NCBI RefSeq assembly: GCF_025290915.1
Contig: NZ_JAOCQE010000034.1
Coordinates: forward strand, 1 to 37,819
Origin: Streptomyces sp. 15-116A
Lineage (GTDB): Bacteria; Actinomycetota; Actinomycetes; Streptomycetales; Streptomycetaceae
Direction: 5' to 3'
DNA length: 37,819 nt
Position numbers and translations under genes: made by a program. The notes beneath the pieces are model-generated. The model did no database searches. It was given only the letters and a program-made list of their open reading frames with translations, and had not been told where the DNA came from. Numbering within the stretch: position 1 is the stretch's first letter; each line of letters begins with the position of its first letter. Shown here piece after piece: positions 8,116-16,876 of the stretch.

Positions 8116-8178
8116 ATTCAGGCCTTCGCGGCCTCCCGTTAACGCAGTTGGTTCAACGGGGTTCGCGGGGGCCTGAAT
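8116..8178 (+). promoter_or_regulatory. Nested two-stem structure between glycopolymer genes
   Basis: Outer arms ATTCAGGCC (8116-8124) and GGCCTGAAT (8170-8178) enclose an inner stem CCCGTT (8135-8140)/AACGGG (8155-8160). It starts 26 nt after the upstream stop in an AT-richer spacer and ends 65 nt before the next start. It could be a terminator, an mRNA processing site or a leader structure for the phosphotransferase gene. Confidence 0.4.
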
Positions 8179-8243
8179 CCGTACCTCCCGAAATTCCTAC
8201 AGGCACAAAACCGGCACTCCCCCCTCCAAGAGCAGGTTTCTCC

Positions 8244-10349
8244 GTGATAACCAAGGCTATTCGCGTCGCCCGGGTGGGCAGCGCGGCAGAACTGGCCGCG
8301 GCGGTCCTCGTGATGCTGGGCTTCCCCTGCCTCATGCTGGCCGCGCTCGTCCCGAGCGTGCCCGCCTTCGCGGCAGCAGCCGCCGTGACGTACCTGGCGG
8401 ACCACTATCTGCACCGCAAGGGCAGCTACCTGATCAACCGCCTCAGCAAGGTGCGCGCCGGTCTGTCGATCCGCTTCCTGATCCGGCAGCTGCTGCTGAT
8501 CCTGCTGCTGGCGCGTCTCTCCCTCGCGGACAACCTGATCTACTACGGGGCGATCGCCTGCTTCATCGCCTTCTACGGCCTTCAGGCCCCGCACGGCGCG
8601 CTCACCACGCTGATCCGCAACCGCCGCAGGATGCCGGTCGCCACCCGCAACGTCGACCTGGCCTCGCGCATCCGGATCCCCGACGCCCCGCCGCGTGCGC
8701 TGCTGCACCGGGCGGCCGAGAAGATGCTGCACCTCGACCTCGCCGCGGTCGCCGGGATACTGGTCGCCGCTGCCGTCGAGTCGTCCCTGCCCGGCTTCAT
8801 CGGCATCGGGATCACGATAATTCTGGGCACGGGCTACGTCCTGGCGCTGCTGCCGTACGTGCGCGGCCGGAAGATCCCGCCGAACGCCGAGAAGGTGCTG
8901 GACGCCGTCGACGACTGGCTGCGCGCGTACCGGCCGGAGACCGTGCTGTACTTCTCCGGCTCCAAGGACTCCGCCTACCAGGTCAACATGTGGCTGGAGA
9001 CCATGGAGCAGCTGGACACCCGTCCGCTGATCATCCTGCGCGAGCGGGCCATCCTGCAGAACCTGGCGCCCACCACGGTCCCCGTCATCTGCGTGCCCGG
9101 AGGGGTGCACCTGATGAACATGGACCTGTCCACGGTGCGCGTCGCGCTCTACGCGGCGAACGTCGGCAAGAACATCCACCTGCTGCGCGTGCCCACCATG
9201 AAGCACGTCTTCATCGGCCACGGCGACAGCGACAAGCTCGCCAGCGTCAACCCGTACAGCAAGGTCTACGACGAGGTGTGGACGGCCGGCCGCGCGGGCC
9301 GCGACCGCTACGCCATCGCCGACGTCGGTGTCCGCGACGAGGACATCGTCGAGGTCGGCCGCCCGCAGCTGGCCCCCATCCAGACCTGGCAGGGCGTCCC
9401 CGGCGACCGCATGCCGACCATCCTGTACGCCCCCACCTGGGAGGGCTGGGACGACAACCCGGGCAACACCTCGATCCTGCTGGCCGGCGAGAACATCGTG
9501 AAGAAGCTCGTCGCCGCCGACCCGGCGGTGCGCGTGCTGTACAAGCCGCACCCCTTCACCGGCACCCGCAGCCCGCAGGCCAAGGCCGCCCACCAGCGGA
9601 TCACCGCGCTGATCGAGAAGGCCGCCGCCGCGCGGGCCGCCGACCCGCGCTTCACCGCCGACGCCGCCGCCCAGGCGCAGGCGAAGGCGGAGCTGGCCCG
9701 GATCGAGGCGCGGCTGGCCGAGCTGGCCGGCGGCAGCGACAAGGGCGACGAGGCCGAGGCCAGCCGTGACGGGCTGGTCGACGTGGCCCGGCACGAGGAG
9801 ATCGCCCGGCTGCGCGCCGAGTGGAACGCCGCGTACTGGCGCTCCTTCCCCGACTGGGAGCACCGCGTGATCACCGGTGCCGAGCCGCGGCTGTACGACT
9901 GCTTCAACGTCTCCGACGCGATGGTCTCCGACATCTCCAGCGTCGTCTCCGACTTCATCGCCAGCGGCAAGCCGTACGCGGTGACGGACTCCGCGGAGCT
10001 GGGCGCGGAGGAGTTCAAGCGGCAGAACACGGCGGTGCGTGCCGCGGTGATCCTGTCCAACAGCGCGGCCGAACTCGGCGGCCTGCTGGACGCGGTCCGC
10101 TCCCCGGACACCGACCCGCTGGCCGAGGACCGGCGCGAGCTCAAGCGCTATCTGCTCGGCCCGGACGAGCCGACGTCCATCGAGCAGTTCAACAGCGCCG
10201 TGAAGCAGCTCGCGCTGAAGGCCGAGGCGCGCAACCTCGGCCAGACCACCCGGGTCTCGGTCGGCGGCCCGGACGTCGAGCTGGCGGACGCGGTGCCGGG
10301 CCAGCGGGCGACGGCGGCCGGCGACGAGGGCGGCATAAACGCGGGCTGA
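8244..10349 (+). CDS. Membrane CDP-glycerol/ribitol glycerophosphotransferase family protein
   Basis: The 701-residue protein belongs to the TagF/TarL family, which transfers polyol-phosphate units from CDP-glycerol or CDP-ribitol onto a growing teichoic-acid chain at the inner membrane face. The first ~215 residues hold several hydrophobic segments (for example AAELAAAVLVMLGFPCLML), a membrane domain not found in classical TagF. The catalytic part shows YFSGSKDSAYQ, FIGHGDSDK (predicted catalytic His), YAPTWEGWDDNPGN, LYKPHP (second catalytic His) and a C-terminal NVSDAMVSDISSVVSDF nucleotide-site motif. A charged Ala/Glu-rich insert lies between KPHP and the C-terminal motif. GTG 8244 is chosen over an earlier start because AGCAGG lies 7 nt upstream and the extension is Pro-rich and unconserved-looking. 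A paralogue is encoded at 11724-13832. Confidence 0.88.
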   Translation: MITKAIRVARVGSAAELAAAVLVMLGFPCLMLAALVPSVPAFAAAAAVTYLADHYLHRKGSYLINRLSKVRAGLSIRFLIRQLLLILLLARLSLADNLIYYGAIACFIAFYGLQAPHGALTTLIRNRRRMPVATRNVDLASRIRIPDAPPRALLHRAAEKMLHLDLAAVAGILVAAAVESSLPGFIGIGITIILGTGYVLALLPYVRGRKIPPNAEKVLDAVDDWLRAYRPETVLYFSGSKDSAYQVNMWLETMEQLDTRPLIILRERAILQNLAPTTVPVICVPGGVHLMNMDLSTVRVALYAANVGKNIHLLRVPTMKHVFIGHGDSDKLASVNPYSKVYDEVWTAGRAGRDRYAIADVGVRDEDIVEVGRPQLAPIQTWQGVPGDRMPTILYAPTWEGWDDNPGNTSILLAGENIVKKLVAADPAVRVLYKPHPFTGTRSPQAKAAHQRITALIEKAAAARAADPRFTADAAAQAQAKAELARIEARLAELAGGSDKGDEAEASRDGLVDVARHEEIARLRAEWNAAYWRSFPDWEHRVITGAEPRLYDCFNVSDAMVSDISSVVSDFIASGKPYAVTDSAELGAEEFKRQNTAVRAAVILSNSAAELGGLLDAVRSPDTDPLAEDRRELKRYLLGPDEPTSIEQFNSAVKQLALKAEARNLGQTTRVSVGGPDVELADAVPGQRATAAGDEGGINAG

Positions 10350-10365
10350 TCCAGCGCACGTCCCA

Positions 10366-10412
10366 ACAGGGCTCGGCCCCCGAGGAGTTGATCCTCGGGG
10401 GCCGAGCCCTGT
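10366..10412 (+). terminator. Very strong hairpin terminator
   Basis: A perfect 21-bp stem (10366-10386/10392-10412) with a GTTGA loop begins 17 nt after the upstream stop. It isolates the phosphotransferase transcript from the glycosyltransferase gene. Confidence 0.9.
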
Positions 10413-10528
10413 GCTGTGACGTCAACCACCAAAAAGGGGTTCGGGGCAACCGCCTTGATCGAATACCTGTCTCTCCACAAGAGCGAATGAGGCGATACGG
10501 GGGATATATGCCATGACGAGGGGGACTT

Positions 10529-11755
10529 GTGACCGTGACGCAGCCTGATGTCACTGTGATCATCGGGGCGTACGAAGCGATGCCGTATCTGGTCGAGTGC
10601 CTGGACTCCGTGGCCGCACAGACCATCGACCCGGAGCGCATCGAGGTCATCGCCGTCAACGACGGTTCGTCGGACGGCACGGGGGAGTATCTGGAGCGGT
10701 TCGCGCAGCGGGCGCCGATGCCGGTGACCGTGATCCGGCAGGAGAACTCGGGCGGCCCCAGCGGGCCGCGCAACGTCGGTCTGGCGAAGGCGGCCGGGCG
10801 GTACGTGTTCTTCCTGGACGCCGACGACCGGCTGGGCCCCGAGGCGCTCGAGCGCATGGTCGCCATGGCCGACCGGGCCGGCACCGACGTCGTGCTCGGC
10901 CGGGTGGAGGGGGTCAACCGCAACGCGCCGAAGTCGATGTGGGGCAAGACGCTGGAGCGTACCGACGTGTACTCCTCCCACATCAAGTTCACGCTCAGCG
11001 CGCAGAAGCTGTTCCGCCGTGAGCTGCTCCAGAGGCACGGCATGCGCTTCGACGAGTCGCTGTTCACCGGAGAGGACGCGCTGTTCACCATGGAGGCGTA
11101 TCTGCGGGCGAACGGCGTGTCCGTGATCGCCGACTACACCTGCTACTACCTGGTGGGCCGCGACGACGGCAAGCATGTGACCAAGAGCGGCGGCTACACC
11201 CTGCGCTTCGACTCCGCCCGCGCGCTGATGAACCTCATCGCCGGCCTGGTGCCCGAGGGCCCCCGGCGCGACCAGCTCATGGTGCGGCCCTTCACGGTCA
11301 CGCTGCTGCCGCAGTTCGGCCCCCGCCTCCTCAAGGACGGCGACGACGTACGGCGGCACAAGCTCGAGCTGGCCGCGCCGCTGATGGACGCCCACTGGAA
11401 CCAGGGCGTGGCGCGGCTGCTGAAGGTCGAGGAGCGGCTGCGGCTGCATCTGGTGGCCGAGCAGCGGCTCGAACCGCTCCTCGACGTCGTGGAGTTCGTC
11501 CGGGCGAAGAAGCAGGCGGCGGCCCTGCTGGAGCGCCGGGGCCGCCGCGTGTACCTCGCCTACCCGCACTTCAGGGACCGCGCGGCGGGCATCCCCGACT
11601 CCGTGTACCTGGCCTCGCCCCGCGAGGCGCGTGCCTTCCCCGGCTACCGGGAGGGCGGCGCCGAGTCGGTGCTGCGCCGCGCCGCCCGCAAGGTGCGCCG
11701 GATGCTGACCTCCTCCGGGAAGGTCACCCCTGGGGGGACGGCTGCGGCGACGTGA
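10529..11755 (+). CDS. GT2 glycosyltransferase resembling TarS/TarP wall teichoic acid glycosyltransferases
   Basis: A 408-residue GT-A fold (family 2) enzyme. It has the nucleotide-sugar site NDGSSDG (44-50), NSGGPSGPRNVGL (73-85), the metal-binding DADD (97-100) and an acidic GED (181-183) in the position of the catalytic base. From memory, the order NSGGP-x-x-PRN, DxDD, VEGVN.., FTLSAQKLFRR, GEDALFTMEAYL closely parallels S. aureus TarS, which adds GlcNAc to poly(ribitol-phosphate). With the adjacent CDP-ribitol synthase and TagF/TarL proteins, a role in decorating a ribitol teichoic acid is likely; the sugar is not predictable. No membrane segment is seen. GTG 10529 follows GAGGGGGA. The 3' end overlaps the convergent gene by 32 bp, with no terminator between. 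Confidence 0.87.
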   Translation: MTVTQPDVTVIIGAYEAMPYLVECLDSVAAQTIDPERIEVIAVNDGSSDGTGEYLERFAQRAPMPVTVIRQENSGGPSGPRNVGLAKAAGRYVFFLDADDRLGPEALERMVAMADRAGTDVVLGRVEGVNRNAPKSMWGKTLERTDVYSSHIKFTLSAQKLFRRELLQRHGMRFDESLFTGEDALFTMEAYLRANGVSVIADYTCYYLVGRDDGKHVTKSGGYTLRFDSARALMNLIAGLVPEGPRRDQLMVRPFTVTLLPQFGPRLLKDGDDVRRHKLELAAPLMDAHWNQGVARLLKVEERLRLHLVAEQRLEPLLDVVEFVRAKKQAAALLERRGRRVYLAYPHFRDRAAGIPDSVYLASPREARAFPGYREGGAESVLRRAARKVRRMLTSSGKVTPGGTAAAT

Positions 11756-13832
11756 GCGCGGCGGCCGTCTCCTCCCGGCGCGGGGAGGGCACCGCGGCCA
11801 GCCGGCGGTCCATCCGGGTCCGGTGCTCCTCCGCGGCCTTGCGCAGCGCCTCCACGGCCGCGCCGAAGCGTTCCTGGGACGAGGGTTCGGCGGGACCCAG
11901 CAGCCGCCGCTTCAGCTCCGCGCGCGCCTCGGCCAGCTCGTCCTTCTCCGGGTGCCGCACCGACTCCAGCAGGGCCGGTACCCCGGCCGCGTCCGGGGTG
12001 AGCACGGTCGCCGCCGCCACCGTGGGGAACGTCGCCCGGAACGCCTCCTCGGACAGCCCGCTGGTGTTGGCCACCGCGTACGGCTTCTCGCTCGCCAGGA
12101 AGTCGCTGACCACGCTGGACACATCGCTGATCAGCAGGTCGGCCACGTTGAAGCAGGCGTACAGCGCGGGACGGGCGTCGGTGACGATCTGGTGCTCCCA
12201 CTCGGGCAGGGAGGCCCAGTACGCCTCCTCCCAGGCGGCCGTCGTCCGCGCCACCGCCTCCGCCCGGCCGGGCTCCGGCGCGGACTGCACCAGCATCCGC
12301 TCCACCTGGTCCGCGCCCGGCCGGAACACGGCCGTGGTGAGCCGGTCCAGCTCGGCGGTGAGCCGGTCCAGGTCCGCCGAGGGGGCCGGACGGGGCCCGG
12401 ACCGCTCCTTGTTCGCCGCCCGGATCAGCTCCCGGATGCGCAGATCGGCGGCGCCCGCGCGGGGATCCACCGAGCCGGTCAGCGGATGCGGCTTGTACAG
12501 CAGCCGCACTCCGGGGTCGGCGAGCAGGGCCCGCACCAGGTTCTCGCCGGCCGCGATCACCGACGTGTTGCCCGGGTTGCCGTCCCAGCCCTCCCAGGTG
12601 GGCGCGTACAGCACGGTGGTGTACGCACCCGCCGGCGGGCCGGCGTAGGGGCGTACGGCGTCCAGCTGCGGGCGGCCGATCTCCACCACGTCCTTGTCCT
12701 CGACGCCCACCTCGGCCAGCGCGTACCGCTCCCGCGCGGCCGGGCCGGCCACCCACACCTCGTCGTAGGCCTTCGCGTACGGGTTGCAGGAGGACAGCTT
12801 GTCGCTCTCGCCGTGGTTGACGAAGGTGTGCTTGATCGTGGGGATGCGCAGCACCTGCGAGGTCTTGCCGGAGTTCGACGGGTGGATGAGCACCCGGAGC
12901 GTGGAGTGCTCCAGCCGCATCAGCGTGGCCACCTTCGGCAGGCACACGATCGGGACGTCGGTCGCCGCGATCTTCGGCACCATGAACCGCTCACGCAGGA
13001 TGATCACCGGCCGCCCGCCGAGCTTCGCCAGCGGCTCCAGCCACATGTTGGCCTGGTAGGCGGAGGAGACGCCGCCGGAGAAGTACAGCCCGACCGTCGG
13101 CCGGTACTCGGCCAGCCAGCGGTCGAACCACTCCAGCACCTCCTGCTCGCCCGCCGGGCGCCGGCCGGGCAGCAGCCGCAGGGCCAGCAACGTCAGGCCC
13201 GTGAGCGACAGCAGCAGGGACAGCGCGATACCGGCCGCGGCCCAGGCGGGCTCGTCCGTGACGGAGGTCACCGCGAGACCCGCCGTGGCGGGCAGGCCGA
13301 ACGCCAGCAGACGGTGGCCGGGACGGCGCAGGAGAAGGGCCGGGGCGGGGGACAGCCGCAGCGCCGAGGCGTCGATGTTCCGGGTCACCACGGGCAGCGT
13401 GCGGGTGCGGCGGACCAGGATCGACACCGCCTGGACGGCGCTGTGCAGCGCGTACACGGCGAGCAGACCGCCGACCAGCGGAGCGACGCGGGTCTCCCAG
13501 TCCTGCTCGCCCAGCCGCAGCAGGCCGACGACCAGCAGCAGGTCGCGCGCCACATGGCGGACGGTGACATCCGCCTGTGTCTTGGCGAACAGCGCGAGCA
13601 CGCCGGGCTGCCAGCGGTGCAGCGCACCCTCGACGGCCAGGGACACGGCTGTCGCGGCGAGCAGCGTCGGCACGTGCGGCAGGAGGGCCGCGACGGCCTG
13701 GGCCACGAAGGTGCCGGCGAGGACGGCGGCCACCAGGACTCTGCCGAGGACGGGGCGGCCGGGCAGGCGGAGCGAGGAGCGGAGACGGGGCCCCCTGGCC
13801 GTGAACCACCGGCGGGGTTGGGGTACGGGCAC
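11724..13832 (-). CDS. Second membrane CDP-glycerol/ribitol glycerophosphotransferase family protein
   Basis: This 702-residue paralogue of the 8244-10349 product lies on the opposite strand with the same layout. An N-terminal multi-helix membrane domain (VLVAAVLAGTFVAQAVAALL and others, to ~220) precedes a TagF-like catalytic domain with YFSGGVSSAYQANMWLEPL, FVNHGESDK, YAPTWEGWDGNPGNTS, LYKPHPLTGS and NVADLLISDVSSVVSDF. Both predicted catalytic His residues (in HGESDK and KPHP) are kept, so it should be active. Two such enzymes could divide priming from polymerisation, as in TagB/TagF or TarB/F/L, or build two different polymers. GTG 13832 has GGAGAG about 8 nt upstream. The last 32 bp overlap the convergent glycosyltransferase gene. 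Confidence 0.87.
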   Translation of the reverse strand: MPVPQPRRWFTARGPRLRSSLRLPGRPVLGRVLVAAVLAGTFVAQAVAALLPHVPTLLAATAVSLAVEGALHRWQPGVLALFAKTQADVTVRHVARDLLLVVGLLRLGEQDWETRVAPLVGGLLAVYALHSAVQAVSILVRRTRTLPVVTRNIDASALRLSPAPALLLRRPGHRLLAFGLPATAGLAVTSVTDEPAWAAAGIALSLLLSLTGLTLLALRLLPGRRPAGEQEVLEWFDRWLAEYRPTVGLYFSGGVSSAYQANMWLEPLAKLGGRPVIILRERFMVPKIAATDVPIVCLPKVATLMRLEHSTLRVLIHPSNSGKTSQVLRIPTIKHTFVNHGESDKLSSCNPYAKAYDEVWVAGPAARERYALAEVGVEDKDVVEIGRPQLDAVRPYAGPPAGAYTTVLYAPTWEGWDGNPGNTSVIAAGENLVRALLADPGVRLLYKPHPLTGSVDPRAGAADLRIRELIRAANKERSGPRPAPSADLDRLTAELDRLTTAVFRPGADQVERMLVQSAPEPGRAEAVARTTAAWEEAYWASLPEWEHQIVTDARPALYACFNVADLLISDVSSVVSDFLASEKPYAVANTSGLSEEAFRATFPTVAAATVLTPDAAGVPALLESVRHPEKDELAEARAELKRRLLGPAEPSSQERFGAAVEALRKAAEEHRTRMDRRLAAVPSPRREETAAALTSPQPSPQG

Positions 13833-14137
13833 TGCGGCTCTCCAGTTTTTCGTTCAGGCGGGTCGGGCGCCCGGGTTAACGCGAGGAGACCTCCGGACGA
13901 CACGCGCGTGCATGTGCGATGTCGAGGCGATCGCACATGCTAGGTCCGGCCGGGCCCGCCTGCCTAGTGCTTCCGGATCCGTACCCTCCGCCCCACTGCC
14001 CGACTGGTGCCCTTCGTTCCGTTCCGTCCCTCATCGTCTTCCGCTTGCCCCGCGCTCGGCCGCCCTCTGCCTGGGATTCCGCCTCTGGCGCTCTTGTCCC
14101 GGGCTTCCGCTTGATGCCCCCGCCTGGTGCCGTCCGG
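13833..14137. other. 305-bp gene-free spacer
   Basis: This gap separates two minus-strand glycopolymer genes. It holds the ribosome-binding site of the downstream gene and the 11-bp inverted repeat at 13910-13940. From 13950 to 14137 the plus strand is pyrimidine-rich, with runs such as CCTTCGTTCCGTTCC, and no convincing ORF, RNA gene or -35/-10 pair was found. Confidence 0.5.
13910..13940. promoter_or_regulatory. Perfect 11-bp inverted repeat (operator or terminator)
   Basis: GCATGTGCGAT (13910-13920) and ATCGCACATGC (13930-13940) flank a 9-nt loop. It lies 78 bp upstream of the minus-strand phosphotransferase start and 170 bp beyond the pyruvyl-transferase stop. Its moderate AT content and exact dyad suit a DNA-binding dimer, though termination of the upstream gene is also possible. 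Confidence 0.5.
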
Positions 14138-15532
14138 CTAGTTCTTGCCTCCCTGCAGTGCCCGTCGCAGAGGAGCGCCGACCACCCGGCGGGCGCGGCG
14201 GTAGACCGACTTGGGGGCGGGCGCCGCCACCGTGCTGCGCGCGCCGGTCTTCGCGCGCGCGAGTTCCCGCCTGAGCCGGGCGTTGTCCTCGGCCAGTTCG
14301 GCCACCTGGCTGCTGAGCCAGCCCATGCGCCCGGCCAGCGAGGCCAGGTCGCCCTCGAGCCAGGGGCGCACCCCGGCGGGGAAGCTCAGCGCCCGCAGAC
14401 GCTTCTCGAAGGCGGCTCCGCCGTCGCCGTGCGTGAACGTGTTCTCCAGGCCGTTGCGGTCCAGGAACGCCGTGAACCGTTCGAAGCGCTCGGGATGGTT
14501 GCCCGTCAGCGCGCTGAGGTCGGCCTGCTCGTACAGGTGCGCCGGGTCGACGTCCTCGGGCAGCTGGTCGATCCGGTGGTGCGGGATCTCGAAGTAGCGG
14601 CAGAGCTCCAGCGTCCGCGAGTCCGCGCACAGCACCGTCGCCGGGGTGCCGGCCAGCAGGGCCGCGATGTTGCCGTGGATGCGCGAGCCGAAGGAGAAGT
14701 CGAAGTCCCGCAGGTCGTCGATCCAGGTGACCGGGTCGACGTAGACACGGACCTTGTCCTCCCGGTACATCGGGTGGTCGGGATGCGTGGGCATCGCCGT
14801 GACCTTCCCGTTCGGGTCGGACAGGTCCCGCCAGTGCAGCTGCCTGGCGTCGCTGAGGTTCTGGCCGATGAACCGCAGGTGGGGGTAGCGCTGGTGGGTG
14901 CGCTTGATGATCTTCCCCATGCCCAGCCGGCGCACCGCGCTGTGCGAGCCGTTGATCGCGATACGCGCGTCGGCGGTCAGCCGCTCCGCACGCTTCTGCA
15001 CGGCGAGCTCCTTGCCGTACATGAACAGCGACGGGCAGCCGATCACCTCGACGTCACGGAAGCCCATGTCCTTCAGGTACCGCTCGGTGAACTCGCCGCG
15101 CACGCCGATCGAGGCGCTGCGGTCGAGCACCGCGGAGACGAAGTCGCGCACGGACGGCTCGATCGGCTTCAGCCGTGCCGGGTCGTAGCCGAGCCCGGTC
15201 TGCGCGCCGACGCCGAGCACGACCACGGGTATCTTCAGCCGGCGGATCAGCCGCGTCAGCCGCTTCAGGCCCGGCTCGAACGACGGCCGGAACGCGTTGG
15301 CGAGCGGCACGACGAAGGCGTCGTACTCCTCGTTGATCCGCGCCGCCGCGGCCACCTCGGTCCGCATGTGGTTGGAGACCACTTCGGTCCCGGGGGTATC
15401 CAGGATCTTGTGTGCGGCGTCGCTGAAGATCAGATTGCCGGAGTTGGTGGCGATGACGTCACGCTGGAGGGCTTCCTCCACGGACAGGACGTCGAAGGGG
15501 CTCTTCCCCGATCTGAGGAGGATGCGCTTCAT
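14138..15532 (-). CDS. Polysaccharide pyruvyl transferase family protein
   Basis: A 464-residue protein of the PS_pyruv_trans family, which adds ketal-linked pyruvate from PEP to sugars of surface polymers, giving negative charge or anchoring sites. Visible family features are the early NSGNLIFSDA segment, PVVVLGVGAQTGLG, the SIGVRGEFTERYL motif, GCPSLF, and the late FSFGSRIHGNIAALLAGTPA block containing the conserved RxHG. The C-terminal ~70 residues include a short coiled coil (SSQVAELAEDNARLRRELA) and a basic tail. The ATG at 15532 (MKRILLRSG) is preferred; an in-frame GTG at 15553 would add seven residues and neither has a clear SD. In context it may modify the ribitol polymer or a co-attached glycan. 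Confidence 0.85.
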   Translation of the reverse strand: MKRILLRSGKSPFDVLSVEEALQRDVIATNSGNLIFSDAAHKILDTPGTEVVSNHMRTEVAAAARINEEYDAFVVPLANAFRPSFEPGLKRLTRLIRRLKIPVVVLGVGAQTGLGYDPARLKPIEPSVRDFVSAVLDRSASIGVRGEFTERYLKDMGFRDVEVIGCPSLFMYGKELAVQKRAERLTADARIAINGSHSAVRRLGMGKIIKRTHQRYPHLRFIGQNLSDARQLHWRDLSDPNGKVTAMPTHPDHPMYREDKVRVYVDPVTWIDDLRDFDFSFGSRIHGNIAALLAGTPATVLCADSRTLELCRYFEIPHHRIDQLPEDVDPAHLYEQADLSALTGNHPERFERFTAFLDRNGLENTFTHGDGGAAFEKRLRALSFPAGVRPWLEGDLASLAGRMGWLSSQVAELAEDNARLRRELARAKTGARSTVAAPAPKSVYRRARRVVGAPLRRALQGGKN

Positions 15533-15748
15533 GCGGTGAACGTTGTGTGGCACAGCGTTCAACGTACGTATGCGGAATGTTTGATTTCTATAGGCAACCA
15601 ATACAACCTTTTTCGCATACGCGGTAGGTGAACGTCCGGTTACCCGCCGCCCGTCCGGAGACTGGACCGCCGCGCGCCCCCCGCCCCGCTTCGCGTAGAT
15701 TGCCAGGCGAGCGACCGATCGACGTGACGTGAGGGGACGGGCGGCAAG
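15533..15748. promoter_or_regulatory. Divergent control region between the pyruvyl transferase gene and proB
   Basis: The stretch 15560-15625 is clearly AT-richer than its surroundings. It contains CGTATGCG (15567-15574) and its reverse complement CGCATACG (15614-15621), flanked by GAA/TTC, so the dyad half-sites are 39 bp apart. Promoters for both directions are expected here, but no unambiguous -35/-10 pair was assigned. GAGGGG (15731-15736) could serve as the proB ribosome-binding site, though its spacing to GTG 15749 is long. Confidence 0.4.
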
Positions 15749-16876
15749 GTGGCAGGGGCAAGGCAGGCCGTGGGTGAGGCGCGCAGGATCGTCGTCAAGG
15801 TCGGCTCCTCCTCGCTGACCACCGCGGCCGGCGGCCTGGACGCCGACCGGGTCGACGCGCTCGTCGACGTCCTCGCCAAGGTCCGCAGTGGAGGAGAGCG
15901 CGAGATCGTGCTCGTCTCCTCCGGTGCCATCGCCGCCGGACTCGCCCCGCTGGGCCTGCGCCGCCGCCCCAAGGACCTCGCCCGTCAGCAGGCCGCCGCC
16001 AGCGTCGGCCAGGGGCTCCTCGTCGCCCGCTACACCGCCTCCTTCGCCCGCTACGGCGTCCGCGTCGGCCAGGTGCTGCTGACCTCCGACGACATGAGCC
16101 GCCGCGCCCACCACCGCAACGCCTCCCGCACGCTGGACAAGCTGCTCGCGATGGGCGCCTTCCCGATCGTCAACGAGAACGACACCGTCGCCACCGACGA
16201 GATCCGCTTCGGCGACAACGACCGGCTCGCCGCCCTCGTCGCCCACCTGGTCCGCGCCGACCTGCTGGTGCTGCTCTCCGACGTCGACGGCGTCTACGAC
16301 GGCGACCCGGGCAGGCCCGGTACCTCCCGGATAGCGGAGGTGCGCACCCCCGAGGACCTCGCCCACGTCGACATCGGCAGCGCGGGCAAGGCCGGCGTCG
16401 GCACCGGCGGCATGGTCACCAAGGTCGAGGCCGCCCGGATCGCCGCCGCCGCCGGCATCCCGGTCGTGCTGACCAGCGCGATCCACGCGGCCGACGCCCT
16501 CACCGGCCAGGACACCGGCACCTACTTCCACCCCACCGGCCGCCGCTCCGCCGACCGGCTGCTGTGGCTCCAGCACGCCTCCACCCCGCAGGGCTCGCTC
16601 ACCCTCGACGACGGCGCGGTGCGCGCGGTCGTGCAGGGCCGCAAGTCGCTGCTGCCGGCCGGCATCGCGGGCGTCGAGGGCGACTTCAGCGCGGGCGACC
16701 CGGTGGAGCTGCGGGACGGCGAGGGGCGGGCGGTGGCCCGCGGGCTGGTCAACTTCGACGCCAAGGAGATCCCGCTCCTGATCGGCCGCTCCACCCGTGA
16801 ACTCGCCCGCGATCTCGGACCCGGGTACGAACGTGAGGTCGTACACAGGGACGATCTGGTGGTTCTGCATCCGTAA
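15749..16876 (+). CDS. proB: Glutamate 5-kinase
   Basis: This 375-residue enzyme catalyses the first step of proline synthesis, ATP-dependent phosphorylation of glutamate to gamma-glutamyl phosphate. The amino-acid-kinase domain shows IVVKVGSSSLT (14-24), VSSGAIAAGL, the glutamate/ATP-site segment NENDTVATDEIRFGDND and the later VGTGGMVTKVEAA. A C-terminal PUA domain (~285-365; KSLLPAGIAGVEGDF, ARGLVNF) makes it a full-length two-domain ProB, the form usually feedback-inhibited by proline. proA follows after one intervening small gene. GTG 15749 is accepted, although its SD is distant; a later GTG (15770) is possible. Confidence 0.96.
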   Translation: MAGARQAVGEARRIVVKVGSSSLTTAAGGLDADRVDALVDVLAKVRSGGEREIVLVSSGAIAAGLAPLGLRRRPKDLARQQAAASVGQGLLVARYTASFARYGVRVGQVLLTSDDMSRRAHHRNASRTLDKLLAMGAFPIVNENDTVATDEIRFGDNDRLAALVAHLVRADLLVLLSDVDGVYDGDPGRPGTSRIAEVRTPEDLAHVDIGSAGKAGVGTGGMVTKVEAARIAAAAGIPVVLTSAIHAADALTGQDTGTYFHPTGRRSADRLLWLQHASTPQGSLTLDDGAVRAVVQGRKSLLPAGIAGVEGDFSAGDPVELRDGEGRAVARGLVNFDAKEIPLLIGRSTRELARDLGPGYEREVVHRDDLVVLHP

